In this document: piece after piece, positions 19,781-29,194 of the stretch
Numbering within the stretch: the first letter of the stretch is position 1
How the letters are laid out: each line of letters opens with the position of its first letter
Origin: Candidatus Planktophila dulcis
GTDB taxonomy: Bacteria > Actinomycetota > Actinomycetes > Nanopelagicales > Nanopelagicaceae
Direction: 5' to 3'
DNA: 64,000 nt
Assembly (NCBI RefSeq): GCF_002288225.1
Contig: NZ_CP016777.1
Location: 868,001-932,000, forward strand
The notes under the pieces: model-generated
What the model was told of the DNA's origin: nothing
The model's input: the letters and a program-made list of their open reading frames with translations, nothing else
Databases searched by the model: none
Position numbers and translations under genes: made by a program

Positions 19781-20637
19781 AGAAGACCTGAGTCCTGTGC
19801 GCGACGCACCACTTCAAGTGCGAGCCACAGTGCAGGGGCGGCAAAGAGAACAGAATCTAGGCGATCCATAATTCCGCCATGTCCTGGCAGTAAATTGCCC
19901 ATATCCTTAATAGCCATATCGCGCTTGAGCGCTGACTCGATGAGATCACCTGAGGTTGCTGTAAATACTGTGATGACTCCGGCAAGTGCTCCAAGCCACC
20001 AATGTGAGTCCATGATGAAATGAAATGCCAGTGATCCACCAATGACTGTAAAGATCAGTGAACCGATAAGACCTTCAATGGTCTTCTTTGGGCTGATCTT
20101 CGGAGCAAGTGGGTGCTTACCTAAGAGAACACCTGTGAGATATCCAAAGGTGTCATTGCAACCAACCAAAACAACAAGAGTCATCACGCGCTCAAGTCCG
20201 TTATAGGGGCGAGCTAAGAGAATAAGAAAGCCTGCTAAAAATGGAAGATAGACGAGTGCTAGAGCAGAAGCTGAAGCAGTACTGACAAATCCTTCAATTC
20301 CTCGTGGAAGAAGTAGGACGAGCAGACAAGGAAATGCAATTGCTGTTGCAACGGCAAGTCCTGATACTCCACCAAACCAGGCTGCTGCAGAGAGTGCAAT
20401 GGCAGATGTTGTCAGTGACCACAACGGGATTTCAATCTTTGTTGTAGTCAGCGCATGGTGTAGTTCACGTATTCCAAGAACAACAGCGAGAGTGACGAGG
20501 CCTGCAAAGATAACTCTGTAACTTACGAGTGAGAACCAGACGAGTGCGACAAGAAATAAACTGACACCGATTGAGGGCAGCAGCTTGCGACCTGCGCGCT
20601 TATTAATCGCCTCGTTAATCGAATGTAAGTCAGACAC
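19777..20637 (-). CDS. cdsA: Phosphatidate cytidylyltransferase CdsA
   Basis: Makes CDP-diacylglycerol for membrane phospholipids. It has about eight membrane helices and the C-terminal family signature [21 protein letters not shown] followed by IMDRLDS. It is 286 aa. Start is GTG 26 nt after frr; no obvious Shine-Dalgarno. The N-terminal 20 residues are cytoplasmic and charged. Confidence 0.94.
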   Translation of the reverse strand: MSDLHSINEAINKRAGRKLLPSIGVSLFLVALVWFSLVSYRVIFAGLVTLAVVLGIRELHHALTTTKIEIPLWSLTTSAIALSAAAWFGGVSGLAVATAIAFPCLLVLLLPRGIEGFVSTASASALALVYLPFLAGFLILLARPYNGLERVMTLVVLVGCNDTFGYLTGVLLGKHPLAPKISPKKTIEGLIGSLIFTVIGGSLAFHFIMDSHWWLGALAGVITVFTATSGDLIESALKRDMAIKDMGNLLPGHGGIMDRLDSVLFAAPALWLALEVVRRAQDSGLL

Positions 20638-20662
20638 AATGGGTGGAACTTCAATGAAGTCT

Positions 20663-21226
20663 TTAGACTTCGAGAAGTTCAGCCTCCTTGTGCTTTAAGA
20701 GCTCATCAATCTTTGCCACATGATCTGATGTGATTTTCTCTAACTCTTTCTCACCACGGCTCAAATCATCTTTACCAATATCGCCATCTTTTTCTAACTT
20801 CTCCATCAACTCTTTCGCTGTGCGGCGAATATTGCGCATAGAAATCTTTGAATCTTCAGCCTTGGTCTTTGCCACCTTGATGTAATCCTTGCGGCGCTCC
20901 TCCGTCAGCTGTGGGAAGTTCACACGGATGATGGCGCCATCTGTTGCAGGATTAACGCCCAGATCTGATTCACGGATCGCCTTTTCAATAGATGACATCG
21001 CACCCTTATCAAAGGGAGAGACGACTGCCATGCGTGATTCAGGAATCTGAATAGAGGCAAGCTGTGAGAGAGCAGTCCATGTGCCGTAGTAATCGACCAT
21101 GATCTTGTTAAACATCGCAGGGTGAGCTCGTCCTGTGCGGATCGCACCGAAATCATCTTTTGCTACTTCGACAGCCTTATTCATTTTATCGGTTGCATCT
21201 GCGAGTGCGCTTGTTACATCTGCCAT
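20663..21226 (-). CDS. frr: Ribosome recycling factor
   Basis: Splits post-termination ribosomes together with EF-G. The 187-aa protein begins with DKMNKAVEVAKDDFGAIRTGRAHPAMFNKIMVDYYG, the canonical helical arm region, and contains VNFPQLTEERRKDYIKVAKTKAED. The start has AAGGGG 8-9 nt upstream. It lies 44 nt after pyrH and before cdsA, a near-universal order. Confidence 0.97.
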   Translation of the reverse strand: MADVTSALADATDKMNKAVEVAKDDFGAIRTGRAHPAMFNKIMVDYYGTWTALSQLASIQIPESRMAVVSPFDKGAMSSIEKAIRESDLGVNPATDGAIIRVNFPQLTEERRKDYIKVAKTKAEDSKISMRNIRRTAKELMEKLEKDGDIGKDDLSRGEKELEKITSDHVAKIDELLKHKEAELLEV

Positions 21227-21270
21227 GGTCTGTGCCCCTTAATCCTTAAATTACCTAGCGTTACTCTCGT

Positions 21271-21993
21271 TTAAGAAACGAGAGTTCCAATCTTTTCACC
21301 GCGAACGGCGCGGCCGATATTTCCATTGGTCATAAGATCAAAGACCACGATAGGTAGGTGGTTCTCGCGGCAGAGGCTAAATGCTGCAGCATCTGCAACT
21401 GCCAGTGACTTCTGAAGAACTTCATCGTAAGAAATAGTGTCGAACTTAGTCGCGCTCTTATCTTTGCGAGGATCTGCGTTATAGACGCCATCGACTCCGG
21501 ACTTTGCAAGCAGAAGTGCACCTGCACCAATTTCCAGTGCGCGTTGCGCTGCAACGGTATCTGTTGTGAAAAATGGCATTCCAGCGCCCGCACCAAAGAT
21601 CACAACGCGACCCTTTTCAAGGTGGCGGATGGCACGGCGTGGAACATAAGGCTCAGCAACCTGACCCATAGTGATTGCTGTCTGGACGCGAGTATCAACG
21701 CCCTCTTTTTCTAGAAAATCTTGGAGCGCTAAACAGTTCATTACTGTTCCAAGCATTCCCATGTAGTCAGCGCGTGAGCGCTCCATCCCGCGCTCAGAGA
21801 GTTCTGCGCCACGGAAGAAGTTACCTCCGCCGACAACGATTGCGATTTGAACGCCGCTTCGAACGACATCTGCAATCTGCTTTGCCACATCTGCTAAAAC
21901 ATCGGGATCAACACCGATGCCCTTCTTGCCACCAAAAACTTCTCCAGAAAGCTTAAGGAGCACTCGACCATAGTTACCTCTGGTACCTGGCAT
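21271..21993 (-). CDS. pyrH: UMP kinase PyrH
   Basis: Phosphorylates UMP to UDP. The amino-acid-kinase fold is recognised from [11 protein letters not shown] at the N-terminus, [13 protein letters not shown] near 55-67 and the GTGNPFFTTD-type motif seen here as [22 protein letters not shown]. The 240 aa is typical. AAGGGAG precedes the ATG by about 6 nt. A TAGAAT hexamer about 25 nt upstream may be its -10, in the 67-base gap after tsf. Confidence 0.97.
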   Translation of the reverse strand: MPGTRGNYGRVLLKLSGEVFGGKKGIGVDPDVLADVAKQIADVVRSGVQIAIVVGGGNFFRGAELSERGMERSRADYMGMLGTVMNCLALQDFLEKEGVDTRVQTAITMGQVAEPYVPRRAIRHLEKGRVVIFGAGAGMPFFTTDTVAAQRALEIGAGALLLAKSGVDGVYNADPRKDKSATKFDTISYDEVLQKSLAVADAAAFSLCRENHLPIVVFDLMTNGNIGRAVRGEKIGTLVS

Positions 21994-22060
21994 GAGTGCT
22001 CCCTTCGCTTCTTAGAGAAATTCTAACTTTTCTTGAGTCTATTACCCTCGATAGAAAAGC

Positions 22061-22888
22061 TTATTGACCCACGCGGAAGCGGTGGAATGCCTTCACGGCT
22101 GTTCCTGCTTCATCGAGAATCTGCTTGACGGTCTTCTTCGCATCCTTAGCGAAAGCCTGCTCGATTAGTGAAACTTCCTTCACAAAACCGGTGACGCGAC
22201 CTTCGATGATCTTAGAAAGTGATGCTTCTGGCTTTCCTTCTGAGCGAGCTGTCTCTTCTGCAAGACGACGCTCTGTCTCAATCAGGTCTGCTGGAACATC
22301 TTCACGATTAACGTAGCGAGGAGCGAATGCTGCGATGTGCTGTGCAACATCCTTACCAACTTCAGCTGCTTCCTTTGCAAGAGAGACCAAGACGCCAACT
22401 TGTGGTGGCAAATCTGGGCTTGTCTTGTGAAGGTAGAGACCAACTGGTCCTTCGATCACTGCAACATTGCGGATTTCAATCTTTTCACCAAGTGTTGCAT
22501 TACCTTCATCAATCACAGACTGAACGGTCTTGCCGTTAGCCATTGTTGATGAGAGAAATGCTGCAACATCTGCTGACTTTGATGAGAGAAGGTGTTCAAC
22601 AAGCTCATCGCCAAGTGCGATAAAACGCTCGCCCTTTGCAACGAAGTCTGTCTCGCAATTGAGTTCAAGCATGACACCAAGGTCACTTGAAACCTTTGCA
22701 ACAACTAAACCATTTGAAGTAAGGCGACCTTCGCGCTTTGTAACGCCCTTTTGTCCCTTAACTCGAATGATTTCAACAGCCTTGTCGTAATCACCATCTG
22801 CTTCATCAAGTGCCTTCTTGCAATCGAGCATTCCTGCTGCGGTCGCTTCGCGAAGGCGCTTTACATCTTCTGCTGAATAGTTAGCCAA
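22061..22888 (-). CDS. tsf: Elongation factor Ts
   Basis: Nucleotide exchange factor for EF-Tu. The N-terminal UBA-like domain (VKRLREATAAGMLDCKKALDEADGDYDKAVEIIR) is followed by the core motif NCETDFVAKG near residue 80. It is 275 aa. The initiation codon is TTG: the codon before Ala-Asn-Tyr is TTG, with GGAGG 10 nt upstream. The start is 5 nt after the rpsB stop, so coupling to the highly expressed S2 gene likely compensates for the weak codon. Confidence 0.96.
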   Translation of the reverse strand: MANYSAEDVKRLREATAAGMLDCKKALDEADGDYDKAVEIIRVKGQKGVTKREGRLTSNGLVVAKVSSDLGVMLELNCETDFVAKGERFIALGDELVEHLLSSKSADVAAFLSSTMANGKTVQSVIDEGNATLGEKIEIRNVAVIEGPVGLYLHKTSPDLPPQVGVLVSLAKEAAEVGKDVAQHIAAFAPRYVNREDVPADLIETERRLAEETARSEGKPEASLSKIIEGRVTGFVKEVSLIEQAFAKDAKKTVKQILDEAGTAVKAFHRFRVGQ

Positions 22889-22893
22889 TTTAC

Positions 22894-23691
22894 TTATGCC
22901 TCCACTGCTGCTTCAGTTGCAGCTGGTTCTGCATTTGCAAGAATTTCCTTCTCAAGCGCTTCAGCTGCTGCAGCTTCTGCTGTTGCAACTGGTGCTGGAG
23001 CTGCTGCAGAGCGTGCCTTAAGGCCTTCTGCAATTGCATCGGTGATGACGCGTGTAAGAAGCTCGATTGAGCGAATTGCATCGTCGTTACCAGGAATCTT
23101 GAAATCAACTTCATCTGGATCGCAGTTTGTGTCAAGGATTGCAATCACAGGAATACCAAGCTTCTTAGCTTCGGCAACTGCAAGGTGCTCCTTCTTAGTG
23201 TCAACAACCCAAATTGCTGAAGGCAACTTAGTCATGTGACGAATACCGTCGAGGTTCTTAAAGAGCTTTTCGCGCTCACGGCGAAGGACAAGAAGTTCCT
23301 TCTTTGTAAGCAAAAGGTCATTTGCTGTCTCAAGAGCTTCAAGCTCCTTGAGGCGCTGAATACGCTTATAGACAGTTGGGAAGTTTGTAAGCATTCCACC
23401 TAACCAGCGCTCTGTAACTGTTGGCATGCCAACGCGAGCTGCTTGATCGATGATTGGCTTGTGAGCCTGCTTCTTTGTTCCTACGAATAGGACGTGGCCA
23501 CCCTTAGCTACTGTCTCCTTAACGAATGCATATGCAGAGTCGATAAGTGCAAGTGATTGCTGGATGTCGATGATGTAGATGCCATTGCGTTCTGTGAAAA
23601 TAAAACGCTTCATCTTTGGATTCCAACGACGAGTCTGGTGTCCGAAGTGGACTCCGCTGTCGAGGAGTTCGCGCATTGTTACTACTGCCAT
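22894..23691 (-). CDS. rpsB: 30S ribosomal protein S2
   Basis: The S2 family start [27 protein letters not shown] is chosen, with AAGGAG 7-9 nt upstream. A longer in-frame reading to 23835 lacks a ribosome-binding site and adds 48 basic, unconserved residues. The resulting 265-aa protein has an Ala/Glu-rich C-terminal tail (from about residue 225) beyond the conserved core. Cotranscribed with tsf. A structured leader of up to about 200 nt may precede it. Confidence 0.97.
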   Translation of the reverse strand: MAVVTMRELLDSGVHFGHQTRRWNPKMKRFIFTERNGIYIIDIQQSLALIDSAYAFVKETVAKGGHVLFVGTKKQAHKPIIDQAARVGMPTVTERWLGGMLTNFPTVYKRIQRLKELEALETANDLLLTKKELLVLRREREKLFKNLDGIRHMTKLPSAIWVVDTKKEHLAVAEAKKLGIPVIAILDTNCDPDEVDFKIPGNDDAIRSIELLTRVITDAIAEGLKARSAAAPAPVATAEAAAAEALEKEILANAEPAATEAAVEA

Positions 23692-23938
23692 GACGGCACG
23701 CTCCTTCTTAGGTTTATTGTGCGCAGCACTAAAAAACCTGCTCGGTTTATGTCTTAGCAATTTACTAAGACCGTCGCACCTACAACGCCGACCGCTAATT
23801 TCTATGCGGACCGAAGTGGCTTGTATTCCCTGCAAAGCAGTTCATACATAGATGCTGAGATGTCATCAATCTCGCGATTGATGCAGGGCAAATCTTACCT
23901 GCCGCTGGGGGGTGCAAAATCCACCCGTATTCCCAGAA
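23692..23938 (-). promoter_or_regulatory. rpsB upstream region with candidate leader hairpins
   Basis: This 247-base gap between xerC and rpsB has no gene. A minus-strand TAAGAT at 23892-23897 may be a -10 element. It is followed by two perfect stem-loops: CATCAATC/GATTGATG around TCGC (23864-23883), and a 7-bp stem at 23751-23757 / 23765-23771 with a 7-nt loop. S2 represses its own operon in other bacteria through leader RNA, so the hairpins could serve that role; this is inference. Confidence 0.4.
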
Positions 23939-24850
23939 TTACGCCCTTGGGTGAGCCTGTTTAAAAGCTTTCTGAAGTCTCTCCGTCGACACATGGGTAT
24001 AGATCTGGGTTGTGGCAAGGGATGCATGGCCCAGAATTTCTTGGACGGTTCGAAGGTCTGCGCCGCCTTCAAGAAGATGTGTTGCAGCTGAATGTCGCAG
24101 AGCATGTGGTCCCATTCGCTCAACTCCCTCTAACGCAGAGAGTGCTTCATAGACAACGGTGCGCACTGTGCGCTGATTAATGCGACCACCACGTGAACCT
24201 AAGAAAACTGCGCGAGCAGACTTATCTGTTGCAACAGATGGACGAGCATTCTTAAGCCAATCATTGAGAGCTTTGATTGCAGGGCCTCCCAAAGGAATTG
24301 TGCGCTCCTTATTTCCCTTACCCAATACCCGAATTGTGTTGCGGTTGTAATCAACATCATCAAGGTCTAGGCCACAGAGTTCTGAGACGCGGGCACCGGA
24401 TGCATAGAGCACTTCAACGATTGCGCAATCACGCTTTGACAGTGGTGTCTCCTCCTCAGCAACACGAGTAGCAAGTGAATCCATTGCAGTGGATGCATCT
24501 ACAACAGATAAGACTTCAGGCAGGGTTCTATGTCCTTTCGGTGTTGCAAGGGTTGCCCCTACATCCTTATTTAGATATCCCTTTTTCGTTGCCCACTTGG
24601 TAAAGAGGCGAATAGATACCGCCCTACGTGAGAGCGTTGTGCGCGCTCCCCCTTTAACCTGCTGATTAGCTAGCCAAGAACGTATATGTGCAATGGTGAT
24701 CGATGCGACATCATCAACTTTCTGCTTTTCTAGATGCTGAAGGAAACTTTCAAGATCTCCAAGGTATGCCCTGATGGTGTGCTCAGAGAGGTTGCGTTCC
24801 TTCTCGAGGTAGCGGGTGTACTCCACCTGCACGCTCTCGAAGGATGACAT
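23939..24850 (-). CDS. xerC: Tyrosine recombinase XerC
   Basis: Resolves chromosome dimers at dif together with XerD. The start MSSFESVQVEYTRYL is preferred: the in-frame extension upstream runs through the palindrome and has no ribosome-binding site. The 303-aa protein has the SAM-like N-terminal core-binding domain (1-95) and the catalytic domain with R154, K178, H249, R252, H275 and nucleophile Y284. Its place beside rpsB matches the usual actinobacterial xerC rather than a phage integrase. TATATT lies 8 nt before the ATG, suggesting a leaderless mRNA. Confidence 0.92.
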   Translation of the reverse strand: MSSFESVQVEYTRYLEKERNLSEHTIRAYLGDLESFLQHLEKQKVDDVASITIAHIRSWLANQQVKGGARTTLSRRAVSIRLFTKWATKKGYLNKDVGATLATPKGHRTLPEVLSVVDASTAMDSLATRVAEEETPLSKRDCAIVEVLYASGARVSELCGLDLDDVDYNRNTIRVLGKGNKERTIPLGGPAIKALNDWLKNARPSVATDKSARAVFLGSRGGRINQRTVRTVVYEALSALEGVERMGPHALRHSAATHLLEGGADLRTVQEILGHASLATTQIYTHVSTERLQKAFKQAHPRA

Positions 24851-24858
24851 GTATAAAG

Positions 24859-24864
24859 AATATA
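24859..24864 (-). promoter_or_regulatory. Candidate -10 for leaderless xerC mRNA
   Basis: TATATT on the minus strand ends 8 nt before the xerC ATG, with no Shine-Dalgarno sequence. It supports the shorter xerC start. No clear -35 element was found. Confidence 0.45.
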
Positions 24865-24893
24865 TCCACACCCGCCTGATTCCCCGTGTGAGC

Positions 24894-24913
24894 TTGATGC
24901 GTATACGCATCAA
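24894..24913. repeat. Perfect 20-bp palindrome between divergent xerC and an unknown gene
   Basis: TTGATGCGTATACGCATCAA is fully self-complementary with no spacer; symmetry ends exactly at its edges. It lies 18 nt before the start of the plus-strand 81-aa gene and 43 nt before xerC. Its length and position fit an operator for a dimeric regulator acting on the divergent pair. The partner protein is unknown. Confidence 0.7.
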
Positions 24914-24931
24914 AGGCGATACGGTGAAGGC

Positions 24932-25177
24932 ATGCGCATTCGAGTCTCGGATTCCATCGCGATTCCCTCACTGAGCCGAGAACTCGATGGCTCAGTGATT
25001 CTCTCCATCAATACAGAACTCTCCTTTGAAGACATCGAAGGTTTTGTTGGTGATCAGTTCGAACCAGGTGAGCGCGATATCGCCTTTGCACTCTGGGCAG
25101 ATGATGAGAGTAAGAGAGTCTTTACGCCCATCCCAGGAACTACAGATTTCTATATCGATCTGCGCCCACAGGATTAG
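24932..25177 (+). CDS. Unknown 81-aa protein, divergent from xerC
   Basis: I do not recognise a family. The 81-aa sequence is acidic (about a quarter Asp plus Glu), has no signal peptide or membrane segment, and alternates short hydrophobic stretches (SVILSINTEL, DIAFALWAD, TDFYIDL) consistent with a small alpha/beta fold. Codon choice is like its neighbours, which supports real coding. GGTGAAGG lies just before the ATG. It is divergent from xerC across the 20-bp palindrome and convergent with the XRE regulator gene, only 7 nt away. Confidence 0.6.
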   Translation: MRIRVSDSIAIPSLSRELDGSVILSINTELSFEDIEGFVGDQFEPGERDIAFALWADDESKRVFTPIPGTTDFYIDLRPQD

Positions 25178-25184
25178 TAGCTAC

Positions 25185-25439
25185 TTACTTTTTATCGAGA
25201 GCACCCAGCGCTATCAATAGCGTCTCGGGTGAAACTTCTAATACTTCACACAGTGGTGCAATGGCGCCAGTAGTTGGACGTCGCTCTTGTCTGAAATAAC
25301 GCGAAATAGTTCCGCGATCAATTCCCACCAATTCAGCTAGCTCTTCATAGGTTGAAATGTCGAGCTTAAGCATTCTCTGAGCAAGCCACTCTGAAGATTC
25401 GGCTGGGGTATTTCGTCTACCCGCGGAATTCGCGCGCAT
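25185..25439 (-). CDS. Small XRE-family helix-turn-helix regulator
   Basis: An 84-aa protein that is essentially one Cro/CI-type HTH domain. Residues 30-75 read YEELAELVGIDRGTISRYFRQERRPTTGAIAPLCEVLEVSPETL, with the turn at VGIDRGTIS and the recognition helix following. There is no sensor or dimerisation domain beyond it. It has a strong promoter and a leaderless start, separate from cimA upstream. It could control itself, the facing 81-aa gene or xerC; the target is unknown. Confidence 0.8.
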   Translation of the reverse strand: MRANSAGRRNTPAESSEWLAQRMLKLDISTYEELAELVGIDRGTISRYFRQERRPTTGAIAPLCEVLEVSPETLLIALGALDKK

Positions 25440-25447
25440 AGAAAAAA

Positions 25448-25475
25448 TTTATAACAGCAGGTGGGGAAAATGCAA
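25448..25475 (-). promoter_or_regulatory. Promoter of the XRE gene (leaderless)
   Basis: On the minus strand TTGCAT (25470-25475) and TATAAA (25448-25453) are 16 nt apart, and the -10 ends 8 nt before the ATG. Transcription would therefore begin at or next to the start codon. It lies in the 40-nt spacer after cimA. Confidence 0.6.
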
Positions 25476-25479
25476 GAAC

Positions 25480-27072
25480 TTATTCGGGCTTGCGGCCCTG
25501 TCGCAAAAGTCCGAATGTGAGGGCATCTTCAAGAGCCATGGCCGATGCCGCAATAACGTTCTCGTGAACGCCAACGGTATTCCACTCGCCCTTGCCATCA
25601 GAAGTCTCAACAAGAACGCGGGTGATCGCGCCTGTGCCAAGGCGTCCTTCAAGGATACGAACCTTGTAATCGGTGAGTTCAAGTGCAGCCAGTTCTGGGT
25701 AGAGCTGGTTGAGTCCATCACGCAGCGCATTATCAAATGCGTTAACCGGACCATTTCCTTCACCAGAGCATGTGATCTCTTTACCTTGCGCAGTAACAGT
25801 TACCTCTGCCTTGGTAATGATTGAATTCTTAGCACCGCGCTCAGTTGTGGTGAGCCAATGATTGATGGTGAAAAATGATGGACGCTTACCTGTTGCTTCC
25901 TCCCGCAGAAGAAGTTCAAATGATGCATCGGCTGCTTCAAAGGTAAAGCCACGAGATTCCATCTCTTTCACGCGATCGACAACGCGACCAATAAGTTCGC
26001 GGTCTCCCATAAGGTCAACGCCAAGTTCCATTGACTTAAGTTCGATTGATGCACGCCCTGCCATGTCAGATACAAGCATGCGCATATCGTTTCCAACAGA
26101 TTCTGGATCTTCATGCTGATAGAGCGATGGATCAACCTTGATTGCAGAAGCATGAAGGCCCGCCTTATGGGCAAAGGCAGATACGCCTGCATACGGCTGA
26201 CGAGGTGAAGGAGAAATATTGGTCACTTCAGCCACTGCATGTGAGATGCGAAATGCTTCGCGCAGCGCATTCTGTGGAAGAACTTCCTTCTTCTTCTTCA
26301 ATTCTAAGTTGGCAATAATGGTGACAAGGTCAGCATTTCCTGTGCGCTCACCGTACCCATTGAGAGTTCCTTGAACGTGGGTAGCACCTGCTGCAACTGC
26401 TGCCATTGAGTTAGCAACGGCGCATCCTGTGTCGTTGTGGCAATGAATACCTAGACGAGCAGATGTAGCACCCAGAACATCATGCACAACATCGGCAATT
26501 TCATCAGGGAGCATGCCGCCGTTGGTATCGCACAACGCTGCAACATCAGCACCAGCCTCCATCGCAACACGGATAACTTCAAGTGCATATGCGCGATTGG
26601 CGCGGTATCCATCAAAGAAGTGCTCAGCATCAAGAAATACGCGCTGGCCTTCTTGGCGAAGGTGAGTAACAGAGTCGCGAATCATTGCAAGGTTCTCATC
26701 GAGATTTGTCTTCAGGGCAAGATCAACATGGCGGTCATATGCCTTGGCAACCAGCGTTACCGCTGGAGCCCCTGAGTCACGGAGTGCGCCTAGGAGCACA
26801 TCATCTGCAGCCTTCACATTAGGACGTCTTGTTGCACCGAATGCCACAAAAGTTGCATTCTTTAATTTCAATTCCTTCTTAGCCAGTGCAAAGAACTCTG
26901 TGTCCTTTGGGTTAGCACCAGGCCAACCACCTTCAATAAAGCCAACACCTAAATCATCAAGGTGGCGAGCAATCGTGAGCTTGTCATGGACAGAGAGATT
27001 AAGGCCCTCTTGCTGCGCACCATCACGCAAAGTGGTGTCATAGATATGCAGTGCCTCTTTATCAAATGACAT
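25480..27072 (-). CDS. cimA: (R)-citramalate synthase
   Basis: Condenses pyruvate and acetyl-CoA to citramalate, the entry to 2-oxobutyrate and isoleucine that bypasses threonine deaminase. The HMGL-like TIM barrel begins IYDTTLRDGAQQEGLNLS, with GGWPGANPKD and the metal-binding IHCHNDTGCAVANS near 205-220. The C-terminal part (about 400-530) is the LeuA dimer/regulatory domain. At 530 aa it matches the long citramalate synthase group rather than isopropylmalate synthase. It ends the ilvB-to-cimA run and overlaps ilvE by one base. Confidence 0.93.
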   Translation of the reverse strand: MSFDKEALHIYDTTLRDGAQQEGLNLSVHDKLTIARHLDDLGVGFIEGGWPGANPKDTEFFALAKKELKLKNATFVAFGATRRPNVKAADDVLLGALRDSGAPAVTLVAKAYDRHVDLALKTNLDENLAMIRDSVTHLRQEGQRVFLDAEHFFDGYRANRAYALEVIRVAMEAGADVAALCDTNGGMLPDEIADVVHDVLGATSARLGIHCHNDTGCAVANSMAAVAAGATHVQGTLNGYGERTGNADLVTIIANLELKKKKEVLPQNALREAFRISHAVAEVTNISPSPRQPYAGVSAFAHKAGLHASAIKVDPSLYQHEDPESVGNDMRMLVSDMAGRASIELKSMELGVDLMGDRELIGRVVDRVKEMESRGFTFEAADASFELLLREEATGKRPSFFTINHWLTTTERGAKNSIITKAEVTVTAQGKEITCSGEGNGPVNAFDNALRDGLNQLYPELAALELTDYKVRILEGRLGTGAITRVLVETSDGKGEWNTVGVHENVIAASAMALEDALTFGLLRQGRKPE

Positions 27073-28154
27073 TAGAGCGCAACCTTCTTGACCCAGCCAT
27101 GCTTATCAGCAGTTGTTCCATGTTGAATTGCAAGAAGATGATTGCGAATCTGCATTGTGATCGGACCTGGTTGTCCATCGCCTGTGACCCATGTGCCCAG
27201 CGCTGACTTTGCTTGCCCCACTGGGGAAACAACAGCTGCTGTGCCACATGCAAAGATTTCGGAGATCTCACCTGATGTAACGCCTTCGCGCCAATCATCG
27301 ACAGAGAGCATGACTTCTTCAGTCTTATAACCAAGATCTTTTGCAACAGAGAGAATGGAATCTCGAGTAATGCCGGGAAGAAGTGTTCCCGTCAGCTTTG
27401 GGGTGACGACAGTTGCATCAGCGCCCTTACCCTTAACGAAGTAGAGGTTCATGCCACCCATCTCTTCAATCCATTTACGCTCTACTGCATCGATCCAGAC
27501 AACTTGATCGCATCCTTCTTTCGCTGCAGCTTTCTGTGCAACGAGGGATGCTGCGTAGTTTCCGCCGCACTTTGCCTCCCCTGTTCCGCCAAGGGCAGCG
27601 CGAACATACTCAGTTGAGATCCAGACAGAGACTGCCTTCGATGGATCAAAGTAAGCACCTGCAGGAGTTGCAATCAGTAAGTAGGTCGCTTTATTTGTTG
27701 GGCGAACACCAAGTCCAACTTCTGTAGCAATCATGAATGGGCGGATATAGAGCGCTTCGCCCACTTTTCCTGGCGTCCAACCGGCATCTTGTTTAACGAG
27801 TGCGTGAATAGTTTCAAGGAATAACTCCTCCGGCATTTCAGGAAGAGCAAGACGTGCTGCAGATCGCGCAAAGCGACGAGCATTTGCTTCAGGACGGAAC
27901 AATGAAATTCCGCCATCAGGCTGGCGATATGCCTTCATGCCTTCAAAGATTTCTTGGCCGTAATGAAAAACCGCAGTAGCAGGGTCAAGTGAGATTGGGC
28001 CGTATGGCTTTAACTCTGGCTCTTGCCAACCGCCAGCCTCTGTCCACTCACACACAACCATATGGTCGGTGTAATACTTTCCAAAACCACAGTTAGCGAC
28101 CTTTTCTTCGCGCTCGGCTGTTGGAACTGCATGTGGATTGAGAGTGATCTTCAT
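27072..28154 (-). CDS. ilvE: Branched-chain amino acid aminotransferase IlvE
   Basis: PLP class IV enzyme that performs the last step of Val, Leu and Ile synthesis. The 360-aa protein is the long form common in Actinobacteria. Motifs include YGQEIFEGMKAYR near 66-78, the PLP-lysine region (ERKWIEEMGGMNLYFV preceded by DQVVWIDAVE), and FACGTAAVVSPVG near 300. It directly abuts the leuB stop (TAAATG) and lies within the attenuator-controlled operon. Confidence 0.95.
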   Translation of the reverse strand: MKITLNPHAVPTAEREEKVANCGFGKYYTDHMVVCEWTEAGGWQEPELKPYGPISLDPATAVFHYGQEIFEGMKAYRQPDGGISLFRPEANARRFARSAARLALPEMPEELFLETIHALVKQDAGWTPGKVGEALYIRPFMIATEVGLGVRPTNKATYLLIATPAGAYFDPSKAVSVWISTEYVRAALGGTGEAKCGGNYAASLVAQKAAAKEGCDQVVWIDAVERKWIEEMGGMNLYFVKGKGADATVVTPKLTGTLLPGITRDSILSVAKDLGYKTEEVMLSVDDWREGVTSGEISEIFACGTAAVVSPVGQAKSALGTWVTGDGQPGPITMQIRNHLLAIQHGTTADKHGWVKKVAL

Positions 28155-29194
28155 TTACTTCACCAATGCCGCAAGCGCTGAACCGATTTCGATTGTGCCA
28201 CGCTTTGAATCACCACGAGTTAACAAGTCAGCTGCAACAGCTTTTTCGACATCGCGAGCAGCATCCTTAAGCCCCAAGTGATCAAGCATCATCGCAACAG
28301 ACATCACTGTCGCAGTTGGGTCTGCCAGGTTCTTTCCTGCGATATCAGGGGCTGAGCCGTGTACTGGTTCAAACATCGATGGGAATTTACCAGTTGGGTT
28401 GATATTGCCAGAAGCTGCAAGTCCGATGCCACCACAGATTGCTGCTGCAATATCAGTCAAGATATCTCCGAAGAGGTTATCTGTCACAACAACATCAAAG
28501 CGCTCTGGGTTGGTCACAAAGAACATTGAAGCTGCATCAACATGCAAGTAATCAGTTGTGACATTTGGGAATTCCTTTGCTACTTCATTAAAGGTGCGTG
28601 TCCACAATCCACCTGCACGTGTAAGAACATTGTTCTTATGTACGAGTGTGAGCTTCTTACGATCACGAGCTGCAGCGCGAGCAAATGCATCGCGGATAAC
28701 TCGCTCAGCACCACGACGGGTGTTTAGTGATTCCTCCGTTGCAATCTCTGCATCAGTGCCTTCAGCTAAAACGCCACCTGCTCCAACATACGGTCCTTCA
28801 GTTCCTTCGCGCACAACGATGAAATCGATAGGCGCTTTGGTAGCAAGTGGACCTGTCACGCCAGGCATCAACTTCGCAGGGCGAAGGTTGATGTAGTGAT
28901 CAAAGGCAAAACGAAGCTTAAGAAGTAATCCGCGCTCGAGAACGCCGCTAGGAACTGTTGGGTCCCCCACTGCGCCAAGCAAGATGACATCTGATTTCGC
29001 AAGCTCAGCCAGAACTGAATCTGGAAGAACTTCACCTGTGCGATGCCAGTAACCAGCACCCAAGTCATAGTGGGTCTTCTTAAATGTCACGCCGTATTTC
29101 GCAGCAATGACATCAAGGACCTTAAGACCTTCACCGACAACTTCGTTACCGATGCCATCGCCAGGAATGACTGCAAGATTGATTGTGCGTGACA

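Noticed and set aside
23692-23835. Extension of rpsB by 48 codons upstream
   Set aside because: The canonical S2 start [18 protein letters not shown] has a good AAGGAG; the extension is basic, unconserved and runs through predicted RNA hairpins.
23864-23883. Stem-loop as the xerC terminator
   Set aside because: No T run follows on the minus strand; the sequence after the stem is ACATCTCAG.
24851-24913. Upstream ATG for xerC at 24913
   Set aside because: It lies inside the 20-bp palindrome, lacks a ribosome site, and adds residues not seen at XerC N-termini; a -10 element directly precedes the shorter start.
24894-24913. The palindrome as the chromosomal dif site
   Set aside because: dif sites are 28 bp with two 11-bp arms around a 6-bp centre and an AT-rich conserved right arm; this is a spacerless 20-bp palindrome.
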